Shown here one piece after another: positions 48,074-57,184 of a stretch of DNA of 64,000 bases. Position 1 is the stretch's first letter. Each line of letters starts with the position of its first letter. The notes beneath the pieces are model-generated. The model searched no databases. It was not told the DNA's origin and worked only from the letters and a program-made list of their open reading frames with translations. This DNA is from Eudorina sp. 2006-703-Eu-15. Lineage: Eukaryota; Chlorophyta; Chlorophyceae; Chlamydomonadales; Volvocaceae. Location of the stretch: the NCBI GenBank assembly GCA_003117195.1, contig BDSI01000187.1:49023-113022 (forward strand), read 5' to 3'. A program made the position numbers and the translations under genes.

Positions 48074-49723
48074 CAACGGAGAGCCTGGCGCCCCGGGGCA
48101 ACACCGGCGCCATGGAGATCATCAAGGAGGGAGACGAGGGCGGCCTTCACATACACACCAACAATCAACACAATGCCAGCTTCGTCGCCGGCAACTCCGC
48201 CACCGTAACCGTCGCCGGCAACGACAGCAACGGCGGCGTCAACCGCGATAGCGCCTCCTGCGATGACAGCGTCCGCGGCGGAAGCGCCGCCCGTGACGGC
48301 GGCGGCGGCGGCGCCGCCGCCGCCGCGGCCGCCGCCGCCGGCCGCTACGCCGCCGCCATGGCGGGCCGCGGCTCCCTCCACGGCTCCAGCGTCGTACATT
48401 CGAACCCATCTCGGAACAACAGCAGCAGTCAGCTGCTGGCCTTTGCTCGAGGCTCGGGGGACGCCCCCACCGCTACCGCCGGTGGCGTCGCCTCCACCAC
48501 GAATCCTGGCTTCGGCGGCGCCGGCGGCGCCGGCAGCCTCAACAGCGGTGCCGGAATCGAAGCCTTCGCCGGACCTCAGGCGGCGGCGGTCGCCGCCTCC
48601 GCCGTCGCCTCCGGCTCGCCCTCCGCCGTCGCCGCCGCCGCCGCGGCGGCGCCGCCGCCGCTGCCGCCGCCGACGTCGTCACTCACCTGCAACGTGCCGG
48701 GCCGCGACGCGCCGCCAGCTCTCTCCCGCGACGGCTCGCTGCGCGAGGCGACGCCGCCGGCGGGCGGCCCGCCGTCGGGGCTCCATCGCGACACGTCCTT
48801 CCGCGCCGTGTACGCGCGCGGCGGCGGCGGCCGGCCCAACCCCGGCAGCCCCCTCGTCGCCAACAGCCGCGCGCCCGTGGCTGGCAGCGCCTCGCTGCAA
48901 AACATGATGGGGACGGGCAGCCTCGGCGGCGGCGGCGGCGGCAGCGACGGGGAACAGGCGATGTCATCGAACGACGGCTACGCGCTGCGCGGCGGCGGCG
49001 GCGGCGGGTCGTACCACCAGACGTACGAGCCGTCGCCGCTGTCCCGGCCTGAAGCCTCTGTGACCTCGGCCATGAGCTTCTCCCAGCCGACGGGGATTGT
49101 CTTGGCCCGCAGCGCGACGAGCAAGGCGCCGCCGATGGCGGCGCAGACGAGCCAATCCGGCATGGCGCCCCCCGCCGCGACGGTAGTGGCGGCGGCGGCG
49201 GCGGCGGCGGCGGCGCCGTCGACGGCGCTGGGCGCCGTCGGGTCCGCCACCGCCGCCGGCTCGATGGTCGCGCAGTCTCCGGCGCTGCAGCAGCTCAAGG
49301 TACGAGTCGAGCGAGTGGTGTGCCTCTGTGTGGGCCACAGGCGCGTTCGTGGTCCTGCGGGATGCCGTGTCGGGACGCTGCGGTACATAACACCCACCAT
49401 TCCCCCCTCCCCCGCGCGCGAGCACCCCGACACGCGCACTTGTGTGTTTCGTTCCCTCCTCCCGGCAGCAGGACTCGGACAGTATGCGTCGCGGCTCGGC
49501 CCCGGGCTCCTTGGTCGCCGGCTCGGCCGCGTCGGCCCAGTCTGCGGCGAGCGCCGGCGCCGCGGCGGCGGCGGCGGCCGCGGCGGCGACGGCGGCGGCC
49601 GCGGCCGCCGCGGCGGCGGCGGCGGCGGCCCCCGCGCGACCTGCCCCTGAAGCGCCGGCTGAGAAGCCCCTCAGCAAGCCCAAGGGCCTTGCGAAGAAGC
49701 TGAAGAGCCTGTTCAGGAGATAA
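38040..49723 (+). CDS. H-NOX soluble guanylate cyclase (5' end missing)
   Basis: It forms cGMP from GTP and is probably gated by NO or another gas bound to heme. Exons: 38040-38172, 38484-38566, 40026-40062, 41051-41257, 41888-42184, 42844-42897, 43422-43562, 43942-44158, 44959-45037, 45657-45806, 46303-46567, 47021-47136, 48072-49299 and 49469-49723 (TAA), giving 1086 residues. All phases match. [45 protein letters not shown] with the proximal heme His (40051), and Y-x-S-x-R (41126-41140). [22 protein letters not shown] and [10 protein letters not shown] coiled coil ([12 protein letters not shown]) follows. Cyclase: FSDMVGFT, ETIGDAY (Glu 45700, Asp 45712), [16 protein letters not shown] (Asn 46424, Arg 46436). 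The purine pair is Glu/Ser, not Glu/Cys. A 490-residue Ala/Gly/Ser tail ends in a basic helix. The first exon was not found. Animal soluble cyclases split these residues between two subunits; this chain has them all. Confidence 0.92.
38955..39040 (+). repeat. (AC)43 dinucleotide microsatellite
   Basis: A perfect run in cyclase intron 38567-40025. Open frames of alternating His-Thr or Cys-Val across it are artefacts. Confidence 0.98.
39534..39579 (+). repeat. Dispersed repeat family A, copy 1
   Basis: TAGGAAATTGGTAGACATTT and TCAAACTGCGCTGCTGCCAG, about 46 bp in all, are nearly identical to 42239-42284. The copy lies in cyclase intron 38567-40025. An inverted, truncated copy follows at 39920-39945. 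Confidence 0.85.
40378..40512 (+). repeat. 31-bp minisatellite (TCCTCGGACCCGCGAAGCCC), 4-5 copies
   Basis: Direct repeats with a 31-bp period and few changes in cyclase intron 40063-41050. Confidence 0.92.
40690..40850 (+). repeat. 10-12-bp repeat (CGCACCCATTTCC / ACACACCCATTT)
   Basis: About 14 degenerate units in cyclase intron 40063-41050, about 200 bp before the acceptor at 41049-41050. Confidence 0.88.
41337..41450 (+). repeat. (GGGGC)n pentanucleotide tract
   Basis: About 22 units of GGGGC with occasional GGGC in cyclase intron 41258-41887, next to a diverged family A copy at 41300-41340. The sense strand is G-quadruplex-prone. Confidence 0.95.
42239..42284 (+). repeat. Dispersed repeat family A, copy 2
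   Basis: This copy matches 39534-39579 over about 45 bp. It lies 55 bp into cyclase intron 42185-42843, downstream of a GTGGGG-rich stretch. Confidence 0.85.
42633..42708 (-). repeat. Dispersed repeat family B, inverted copy
   Basis: The minus strand reads TCGCAGGTTCTGGTAAGTAT, then CCGGGTCTGGGCGGTTACGG, then GTGGGCTTCTTGTTAGACAC. It shares about 45 bp with 57770-57832. It contains a consensus-like 5' splice site, GGTAAGTAT. Confidence 0.75.
43798..43840 (-). repeat. Dispersed repeat family A, inverted copy
   Basis: The minus strand reads TAGAATTTGGTAGACCGATT followed by CAAACTGCGCTGCTG. It lies in cyclase intron 43563-43941. Confidence 0.7.
44159..44272 (+). repeat. GTGGGTGGGTGGCTGG-type tandem repeat
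   Basis: Degenerate 4-, 8- and 12-bp units begin exactly at the cyclase donor at 44159 and run into the intron. Confidence 0.85.
45396..45655 (+). repeat. 10-bp minisatellite (GCCGCCCCTC), about 26 copies
   Basis: It fills the 3' end of cyclase intron 45038-45656 and runs to the acceptor (CCGGCCCCAG at 45647-45656). It thus forms the polypyrimidine tract itself. Confidence 0.95.
46838..47012 (+). repeat. CCCCACCCCACAT-type tandem repeat
   Basis: Near-perfect units fill the end of cyclase intron 46568-47020, right up to the acceptor at 47019-47020. Confidence 0.9.
47137..47360 (+). repeat. GTGGGTGGG / GGGGGCGGGC tandem repeat
   Basis: Degenerate G-rich units start at the cyclase donor at 47137 and cover the first 220 bp of the intron. 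Confidence 0.88.
48038..48071 (+). repeat. (CA)16 microsatellite ending at a splice acceptor
   Basis: The run finishes in CACAG at 48071, the acceptor of cyclase exon 48072-49299. Repeat-length change here would alter the 3' splice-site context directly. Confidence 0.93.
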
Positions 49724-51934
49724 GTGCCGCCGCTGCCTGACGTCGAACGTCGAGCGTCGAGCGTCGGACGGCGTCTCTTGATCAAAGCCAATGTGGCCGA
49801 CGGGGATTTCGATTAAGCCCCAGCCAAACATTGCAAACCCAATCAAACCCTACTGCCGAATGCGCCCAATGTGTCGTACTCCTTATGAAACTCTGGCGCG
49901 GGGCGCCAGGGAGGGTGCAGCTAGACGCCGTACTCGAAAGGTTGACCGAATCCATAAAGGGGCGGGCCCAGCCCGGCTAAGCGGCTAAGTGTCTGACAAC
50001 CCTGCAGCGCGGCGCGGAGGGGGGCGCGAAGATGGGGAACCGCAGGGTTGGAGCGGATGGTTGGGGGAGGACGGGGTGGGGGAGGACTTGGGTGGGGACA
50101 GACAACACTGGATGTCGTACTGTCGTACTGATGGCGGAGCGTGCAAGCACTGGAGGAGGGGGTTCGAAGGATTATGCTTCGAAGGGTGAAGCAAGGGGCC
50201 GAAGGATCATCCAAGGGGATCAAGATTGCCGGGCAGGGCTCAAGGATTGTATCGAGGATAGTAGGAGGGGTTCAAAGACCAAGGACGTTTACTTACCGGC
50301 CCTTTGCCAGGGGGGGCCCTTTGCCAGGGAGGGCGGGGAGCGCTGCCAAGGTGGCGAAGGCCGAGCGGCGGTGCGCGAGATGACGAGGCACGTAGGGTGT
50401 GGGTACCGTTTCTTTTGGTTTGTGTTTGATTTCTTGTGAGGGTTTCGGCGAACTTTGTGCGACACCCAGTGAGAGGCCTGTACGGTACGCGATGATGGAG
50501 TTGGTCGGCGTGGGGATGGGCTTTTGGGGGGGTTATTGTGAGGTGCTTATTTCTGCTGCGCATGTAGTGTCGTACACGCTCCTGACCCATGGGTCGGACG
50601 AACCGACCCGTGGGTTGGACGAACGACCCTAGGGGCGTGCTGGGGTTCCAATGCGATGTGAAGTCGCCAAGCGGCATACCGTGCGCTAGAGGAGTACGGC
50701 TGCGTTTGGCAACATGTACTGCACTGTGAACTGCGCGGAGTACGGCAGCCTGTGGTGCGCATGGTGGGCCGCGGGCCGAGCAGCAGCTGCGGGGCGGAAC
50801 GAGCGTCGCGGGGATTGCTCGACGTGGCGGGCGCGTGGCGGGCGCCGTTTGCGGCCTTTGCGCCGGGGGCACTGGATGGACCCCGCCGGCCGTGCGTGGA
50901 GGTGCGGAGGCCGGCGGGGGAAGCGGGGCGGCGGTATCCTCGCGGGCAGGAGGCGCGGCTGCCGCGGGGCTGTGGTTTGATCCGGGACGGAATGCGACGA
51001 GGCTCTATGCTATGTGGGGAGGGTCGATTGACAGAGGGAGGGGTGCGAGGGATGCGGGAGAGAGATGCAAAAGGACTTCGCAAAAACAAGGGGTGGCACA
51101 TAAGGCCCACGAGAGGGCCCACGAGGCTCAGGCGCATGCTGTGTGCGGCGCGGGCCGGTGAGGGCGCACCGCCTGCAGCCGGGCGACTGCGGTGTGTCAG
51201 CCTGTCTCAAAACTGCCATTGCGCGCGAAAGAACAAGCCGGGGTGGGTCCCCTCCGTGGGGGGGTGGGGGGGTGGGTGATTTCCTATGCGGGATCAGTTT
51301 CGGTGCGCATTTTTTCATTTCTTCGTCGCCTGCATGTCCCTGAGGGGGCCACCCGGGGGCCCTTGGCCCAGGTACTCTTGAGTCAAGGACGGGAGACGCA
51401 ATCCCCGGCCAAGGGGGCAGGGGCTGTGGGGCAGGGTGCCGGAAGCGGCGGTGCTCTTTCAGGTGCCTGGGCTCGTCCCGGCTGGCGGTGCCGGCTGGCG
51501 GGTGCTGGGTCATCTACGGCGGCTGCAAAGCGAACTGGGGGACGGATTGGGAGTTTGGGACGTTGTGTTGCCTGTGCGCGTGTGTGCGCGTGTGTGGGGA
51601 GGTGTGGAGGTGTGTGTGGCCGCCTTTGTCGCGTGATGCCGACACACCCAGCTGCGGTCGGCCTCTGCTGCGCTGGCAATCGCCAGGGTCGTACCAGGAT
51701 CGCACCAGGGCCGTATTAGGGTCGTACCAAGGCCGTACCCGTTCACCGGCGGTGCGGCCGCGGATCGGACCGGCTCCGTGTTTTGAGGCCTCTCATAAAT
51801 TCCACAAATGGTTCCAGGGTGGCGTGGGATGTGGCGTTGGGGGCGATTGACGGTGATGGGCACTATGATGTGATGTGGGCGGATGGTGTTCATTCCCCGG
51901 TCCACGCAGTCGACGTTGTGTCGCTGTCGTTTGC

Positions 51935-52032
51935 TGGTTGGGGCCGTGGACCGTTTCTGGTTGGGCCGTGGACCGTTTCTGGTTGGGCCGTCGACCGTTT
52001 CTGGTTGGGCCGTGGACCGTTTCTGGTTGGCC
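51935..52032 (+). repeat. 22-bp tandem repeat (GTTTCTGGTTGGGCCGTGGA), 4 copies
   Basis: Direct repeats with single-base changes (GTGGACC/GTCGACC). No gene context. Confidence 0.92.
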
Positions 52033-52133
52033 CTGTGCAAGGCCTTTCCCGTTGCACGGTACACCAAGCGTGTGTACGGCTACTCCAAGCACGGACACAC
52101 GGACGGGTACGCGCGGAGGCGCACGTGAGCTGC

Positions 52134-52174
52134 ACACACACACACACACACACACGCACACACGGCTTTCCATT

Positions 52175-52219
<45 letters not shown>

Positions 52220-52325
52220 TACACTTGCTCGCGGCGCACTCGGAATGCAAGTGCACGCGCGTCTATCGAATTCTGTTACACACACACAGAGTTCTCTTTA
52301 ACACACACACACACACACACACACG
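52134..52325 (+). repeat. Three (CA)n tracts
   Basis: CA runs at about 52134-52160, 52177-52212 and 52299-52325 are separated by short unique DNA containing CATTAAACACAC and TTTAACACAC, which resemble the edge of dispersed family C. Confidence 0.93.
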
Positions 52326-52473
52326 CGCGTACGAACAAACAACGAACTAACCAACTATCCTTATTTCACGAACGTGTCGACGGGTCCATTCGGGGTTGGG
52401 TGGACTCGCACACGTGCGCTTGGAGCGCGGGGGCTCTTTTTACTTTGTATTGTGGACTTTCTGAACTTCTGAA

Positions 52474-53095
52474 CTACGTCCCCGCGTTCGTGTGGGCGGG
52501 TACGGCACTGGGCACGGGCGACGCGCTCGCGGCCTCAGTCCCCGCTCCTTCGTACCGCGCGCCGCCATACCTGCCCGTGTGGTGGTGTGTGTGTGGGGGT
52601 CGGGGGTTGGGTGGGCGGGTGAGGGGCTTCCCGAAGCCGTGCGTGTGGGGACGCCGCGTTTGCGCCCGGCGGTTCCCGTGTGGGGTGTTGTACGGCGTGT
52701 TATACACTCGGCCGCAGCGGCTGCGCTTCGCTGTGTTGAAGGAGCTGGGCTCCTGGCGCCAAGTGTGGACTTTGGCGCGCGTCTGCATGTGTGGCAAGGT
52801 CGACTTATTCAGCTCGAGACCTGGCTGTTTCGGAAGAGTCGGAGGACTCTGTTGCTGCTGCGGCTGCTTTGCTGCCTCTTTGCCGTTGCTGCTGCTGCTG
52901 CTGCTGCCACCCTGTTGTGGAGTCTTCCCTGGCGGAAAGCGGGGCCCACGCCCGGGGCGTTGATGCGCGCTGCGCCGTGCCTCGGGATCGGACTCTCGTC
53001 GGAAGCCTTGCTCAAGCACTCGGGGCGGCGATGTGCTTCGAAGGTGACGGCGCGCTTGGTCAATGGCGGCGGCTAGGGCTGTCTCGCAGGGGCAC
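52474..53095 (-). CDS. Doubtful Ser/Gln-rich open frame
   Basis: The minus strand from ATG 53095 reads MCPCETALAAAIDQARRHLR, then a polar stretch with Ser6 and Gln4 runs. The start MCPC lacks the Gly for myristoylation. The plus strand is also open here and encodes a Leu-rich segment, so the strand cannot be decided from composition. No domain or splice support was found. Confidence 0.12.
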
Positions 53096-53806
53096 ATGAT
53101 TGGTGATTTGATCGATCTGGGCTGTGATGTGATGTGATGTGTTGTGTTGTGGTGTGGTGTGGTGCGGTGTGATGCGGTGTGGTGTGAGGCGCACGGACGG
53201 GGCGAGGGTAGGACCCTTGGAGGAAGCAGCTGACGCCTGCGCCCTCCCCCTCCGCGCCCTCGGGTCGCGCGCGCGAGGGGGAGGGTGACGCGGCGCTGCG
53301 TGGCGCGGTGGAGCGCTCCAGGGAGCGCGGAACCTCGGCCCGTCCCGCCACCAGTCGGGTCGTCGGTCTTGGGGGGAGGTGCGGCCGTGGGTCGGTGCTG
53401 CCGGTTGGTCCCGCGCCGCAACGCCGCAACGCTGCTCAGTTGTATGCAAAGACGATAGTATGTTGAGGACATCTACATTAAAATATAAGCATGAAACATG
53501 TTAGGACCGGTTTGGATGGACGCCGGGGGCGCCCTGGGGGCAACGGCGAACGGGGGCGCCATCCGGCCGGCGAGGGACGGCGGCGCCGGCGGTAGGGCGG
53601 CGGCGCGTGTCGGCTGCGGTCGTGAACCGGTGGGACCGGCTCCGAAACCGCCCACACGACGCCGTGCATTGTGTCAACGGCGGAGGTGGGACCGAGCTGA
53701 CTGCGACGATTGACACATGACACAAAGCATTCGCCCTGGCCTGGGCGCCGACACCTGTCGGTCCTGTGGGGCTCGGGTTCGGGCTCGGGGACGCACATAG
53801 CCGTAC

Positions 53807-53884
53807 CTCAACCGCGCTGCTGTGGATGCCGCCGAACGCGGCAAGCATGCGCCGCTGCATGTTCTTACAACCGTACGGCAGCAC
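53807..53884 (-). CDS. Orphan exon-like segment, 26 codons
   Basis: The minus strand reads VLPYGCKNMQRRMLAAFGGI plus HSSAVE. It is bounded by AG at 53885-53886 and GTACGG at 53806, exactly 78 nt. The acceptor has a poor pyrimidine tract and no neighbouring exon was found. Confidence 0.15.
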
Positions 53885-54092
53885 CTTGGTGCTCCGTGTG
53901 GTGGTGGTGCGGTGTACGGCGGTGTGTTGTACGGACAGGCCCTTGGTCACATGACGCTTGTCTTTAGACTCGCCGACCGGCATCTCTCACCGCCCTGCCA
54001 GGCCCTGCCAGGCCGGGGCCGCATCCGTACACGACCCTCGTACGGCACCCGTCACTCGCGCAGACCTGTGACCGCTTCCTGCTGCACCTTAT

Positions 54093-54225
54093 CTCGCTGA
54101 CATCGCTGACTGACATCGCTGACTGACTTCGCTGACTGACATCGCTGACTGACTTCGCTGACTGACTTCGCTGACTGGCTTCGCTGACTGGCTTCGCTGA
54201 CTGGCTTCGCTGACTGGCTTCACAG
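54093..54225 (+). repeat. 13-bp tandem repeat (TTCGCTGACTGGC/AC), about 10 copies
   Basis: The array starts with mixed ATCGCTGACTGAC units and becomes uniform towards 54220. Confidence 0.92.
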
Positions 54226-55661
54226 TCTTGCAGAGGATTCTTATTTGAATTCGTACGCGCCGCTGGTCCGGGTCGTGAAATCCTCTGGGCTGGCGCACGC
54301 TGGGTGGTACGGCAGTGCCCTCAGATGGGTTCTCGCGAGGTATAGGGCGTCCTGTTCAAGAGGTTTCACAAGCCGCAATTGTGCATTGAGTGGAGTGGTG
54401 TCTTATGTCGGGGGTCGGGGGTTGCGGAGGTTTGCTTGGGCTCGTCGCGGGGTCAACAACCCGCCTCCGCGGGGCCGCGGAGCGGGGCGGTGGACGGCGG
54501 CAGACGCTCTGCAGGCGGGCGGCGAAGCCGCGCTCGCGCCCTTGAGCTGTGATAGATGAAAGCGAGATGGTGATGCCTTTCTTGGGTGTGGGCCCGATTT
54601 CGGGGAACCTGTTCAGGTGCCTGCCGCTGCGATTCTGTTGAGAGAGTGTACGGCAGCTGCGTGGAGCTCCACACGCCCGCGCGCCGCGCGCTGCGGACGA
54701 TGTTATATTACACTATAGCCGTACTATAGCCGCACTGTTGCCGTACTATGACGACAGCGGGTCGCCAACCCAGGACGACCGTACGGGTTCCGCGGTCTGC
54801 CCTGTGTACGGCAGGGTGTACGATGCCACGGATGCCGTACTCTGCAACACATCCCTGTCGGTGTATAGTCGGTATGTATTATCCCGGGGGGTCGGCTCTT
54901 CAGCCCTTGCTCGGACTTGCGTGTATGACGAGTTATCCGCCAGAGTTGAGTAGTGGCCGTTGGGACGGTTTCAGACGTGCATGAAACGGTTATTGTCTCG
55001 AAGTACTACGATAATTAATACCTACTATGTCTCTAGAGAGGTGGGGAGAAGGTTTCACTGTGTCAGGGCGGTTAACAGTACGTTGCCGTCCTGGTACGCG
55101 TGTCCTTAACTGCCTACCTATCAAGTCTCGAACGTGCTGGTTTCTTGGGGAGCGTTGCTTTCTATGGGAGAGGAGTTGTGGGAGGGGAGCGGCGCCGCGC
55201 AACTCGCTGGTAAAGGTAATCATGCCTCTGTTTAACATCGTGAAGCTCGTTAAGCTCTTCGGCTTGAGACAGCTAGCTCTTCCCCCCCTCCCCCGGGCAG
55301 CCAGGGCGCGAGTGGGGCCTGTCTCTCAGGGGTATCTGCACCAGAGTCAGCGCAGTAGGTGTACGACGTCCCCCCCACCCCTCACTCCGGCGGAAGGGGG
55401 CGGAGTTTCACATGAATCTTGTTTCAGCAGGTAGGGGGCGCCCCAGGGCCACCTCCCTGGACTTACCACTTACCACTTGTCACTTGCCACGCATTGCCAC
55501 CGCGGCAATCCCCGCATATGCCACACTCGAGGCGCAATCCCACCTGCCAGCAGCGCAACGACGTACCCGTACCGTACACGATACACACCGGGGGCCGCCG
55601 GGGCCCCGGGGATCGGCCATTACAGACACTGGCTGCCCACAACAACATTGCCGCCTTTTCG

Positions 55662-55725
55662 GGGTCCGCTGTAACGTCCATTCATTCATTCATCCATCCA
55701 TTCAGCCATCCATTCATTCAATGCC
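55662..55725 (+). repeat. Inverted partial copy of the pherophorin intronic element with CATT repeats
   Basis: GGGGTCCGCTGTAACGTCCA is followed by CATTCATTCATC units. The partner at 56088-56125 has the same junction (GTAACGTTCAT then CATTCATT). Confidence 0.6.
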
Positions 55726-56087
55726 GCCGCCGTCTGGACCATGTGTCCAGTCCCACATGGCGCACCAGCATCCACGCGTCCCGCCACACGCACTCGCGGT
55801 TGGCGCTGTCCTTTCCCAATGAAGACGCCGAGAGTGGGCTCTCGACGTCCTGTCGACTCCAGGGAAGCGCTGTATCCGTACAAGTGCCGTACAATCACGG
55901 CGAGCGTGAGCGGTGGCACCCCGTTTCGAGAGAGAGAGCTCCGTGCGGCAGCTGACGCAGAACGATCGGGCAGGCGGCCAGCCCTCATCAGCGTTCGTCC
56001 CTCCGGCCCCGGGGGACGGGACCCAGTCGCTGCGCCCAGCGTCCAGCTGGCGGCGTGCAAATAGCAAATATACACCGGTGATCCCTT

Positions 56088-56125
56088 TGGGGTCCGCTGT
56101 AACGTTCATCCATTCATTCAATTCG
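56088..56125 (+). repeat. Second inverted partial copy of the same element
   Basis: TTGGGGTCCGCTGTAACGTT then CATCCATTCATTC. Together with 55662-55725 this brackets about 400 bp without a recognised gene. Confidence 0.6.
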
Positions 56126-57184
56126 CAAGCAAGCCTAATGACCCGATCTGAGAAATCAGCAACAGCAGGTAAGCCTCATAACCCGGTCTGAGAAATCAGC
56201 AACAGGTGAGCCTACTTACCCACTCTTAACACCGCGCACCGACTGCCCGCTGCCCCATGTCAGCGCCGTGAAGTGCCCGAAAGCACCTCCCACGCAGGTT
56301 CTCCTGAGCGCCAAAATACTTGTTTAAATTTTATATTATACAACCGTTGTAAGGTGGACCAGAGTCCCGACCGGGTTAAAACTTATATCATTTTGAAACA
56401 TTTGCTTCTGTGCCCACACCACCACCGCCAGTATATAGACGCAGTCCATAGCCGCAAAGCAGCCAGCGGCAAGCAGCAAGCGACAGAGCAGGTTGAGACA
56501 AGAGGTATGTTTGCAATTTTGTGTGTTTGTGTTGGGCTTTTCCACGGCTCCATGCCGGGGTTCTCCTTGCCCCGGGCCCCATCCCGCGGCAGGTGGCCCG
56601 CCCGACGGGTAGCCCGCTTGCGACGCGGTCGGTCCCCGAACTCCCATTGCCCTCTTTGCCCCGTGTCCCCTTGCCCCGTGTCCCCTTGCCCCTCTGCCCC
56701 GGCGGCTCAGGCGGCTCAGGCAGGTCAGGTGGGTCAGGGGCGTTGAGGCCCAGCCGCCCCGTTCGCAGCGCTGAGGGGCCGCCTCGGTCAACGACCGCCC
56801 GGTCCTAGTCAACCTTCCTCCAAGAGTCCCACCGGTTTCACTTTGACAACCTTTCAACGTTGGCGCTCGACCCGCAACATGCGCACCGGTACCAATGCAG
56901 CCATCGCGGCCCCCTGCTGCAGGCAGCGGCCGGTAGGACCCGACGCCCCTTTAAGACATAGCGTGCCGGGGATCGCCATTGAGCGGGACGCAATATTGCC
57001 CCTCCCCCCGCCCGAGCATTATATCAATGCCCCACCAATCACACCACCTGACGCCCCCGTCCAGCCCATCCAGCTCATCCAACCCATCCAGCTCATCCAG
57101 CCCTTCCAACTCAACCTGCCCCCCGGCCCATCTGTCCGCCAGCCCGTTGCCTGCCTGGGGAGGGGGGGGTTCCAGCCCGAGGGC

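Larger units (their letters stand above)
49724..57184. other. Gene-poor region between cyclase and proline dehydrogenase 3' ends
   Basis: I found no exon chain or known domain on either strand. The contents are G-rich DNA, paired GACCCRTGGGTC palindromes (50584-50616), a 22-bp repeat (51935-52032), long CA tracts (52134-52325), a 13-bp repeat (54093-54225), two inverted partial copies of the pherophorin intronic element (55662-55725, 56088-56125) and many GTACGGC motifs. A 26-codon exon-like segment (53807-53884, minus) and a Ser/Gln-rich open frame (52474-53095, minus) are the only coding-like hints. Confidence 0.5.

Noticed and set aside
52492..53076. Plus-strand frame with a Leu/Ala-rich membrane-like stretch
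   Set aside because: The Leu/Ala run comes from a GCTGCTG tract; the opposite strand is equally open, and there is no supporting domain.
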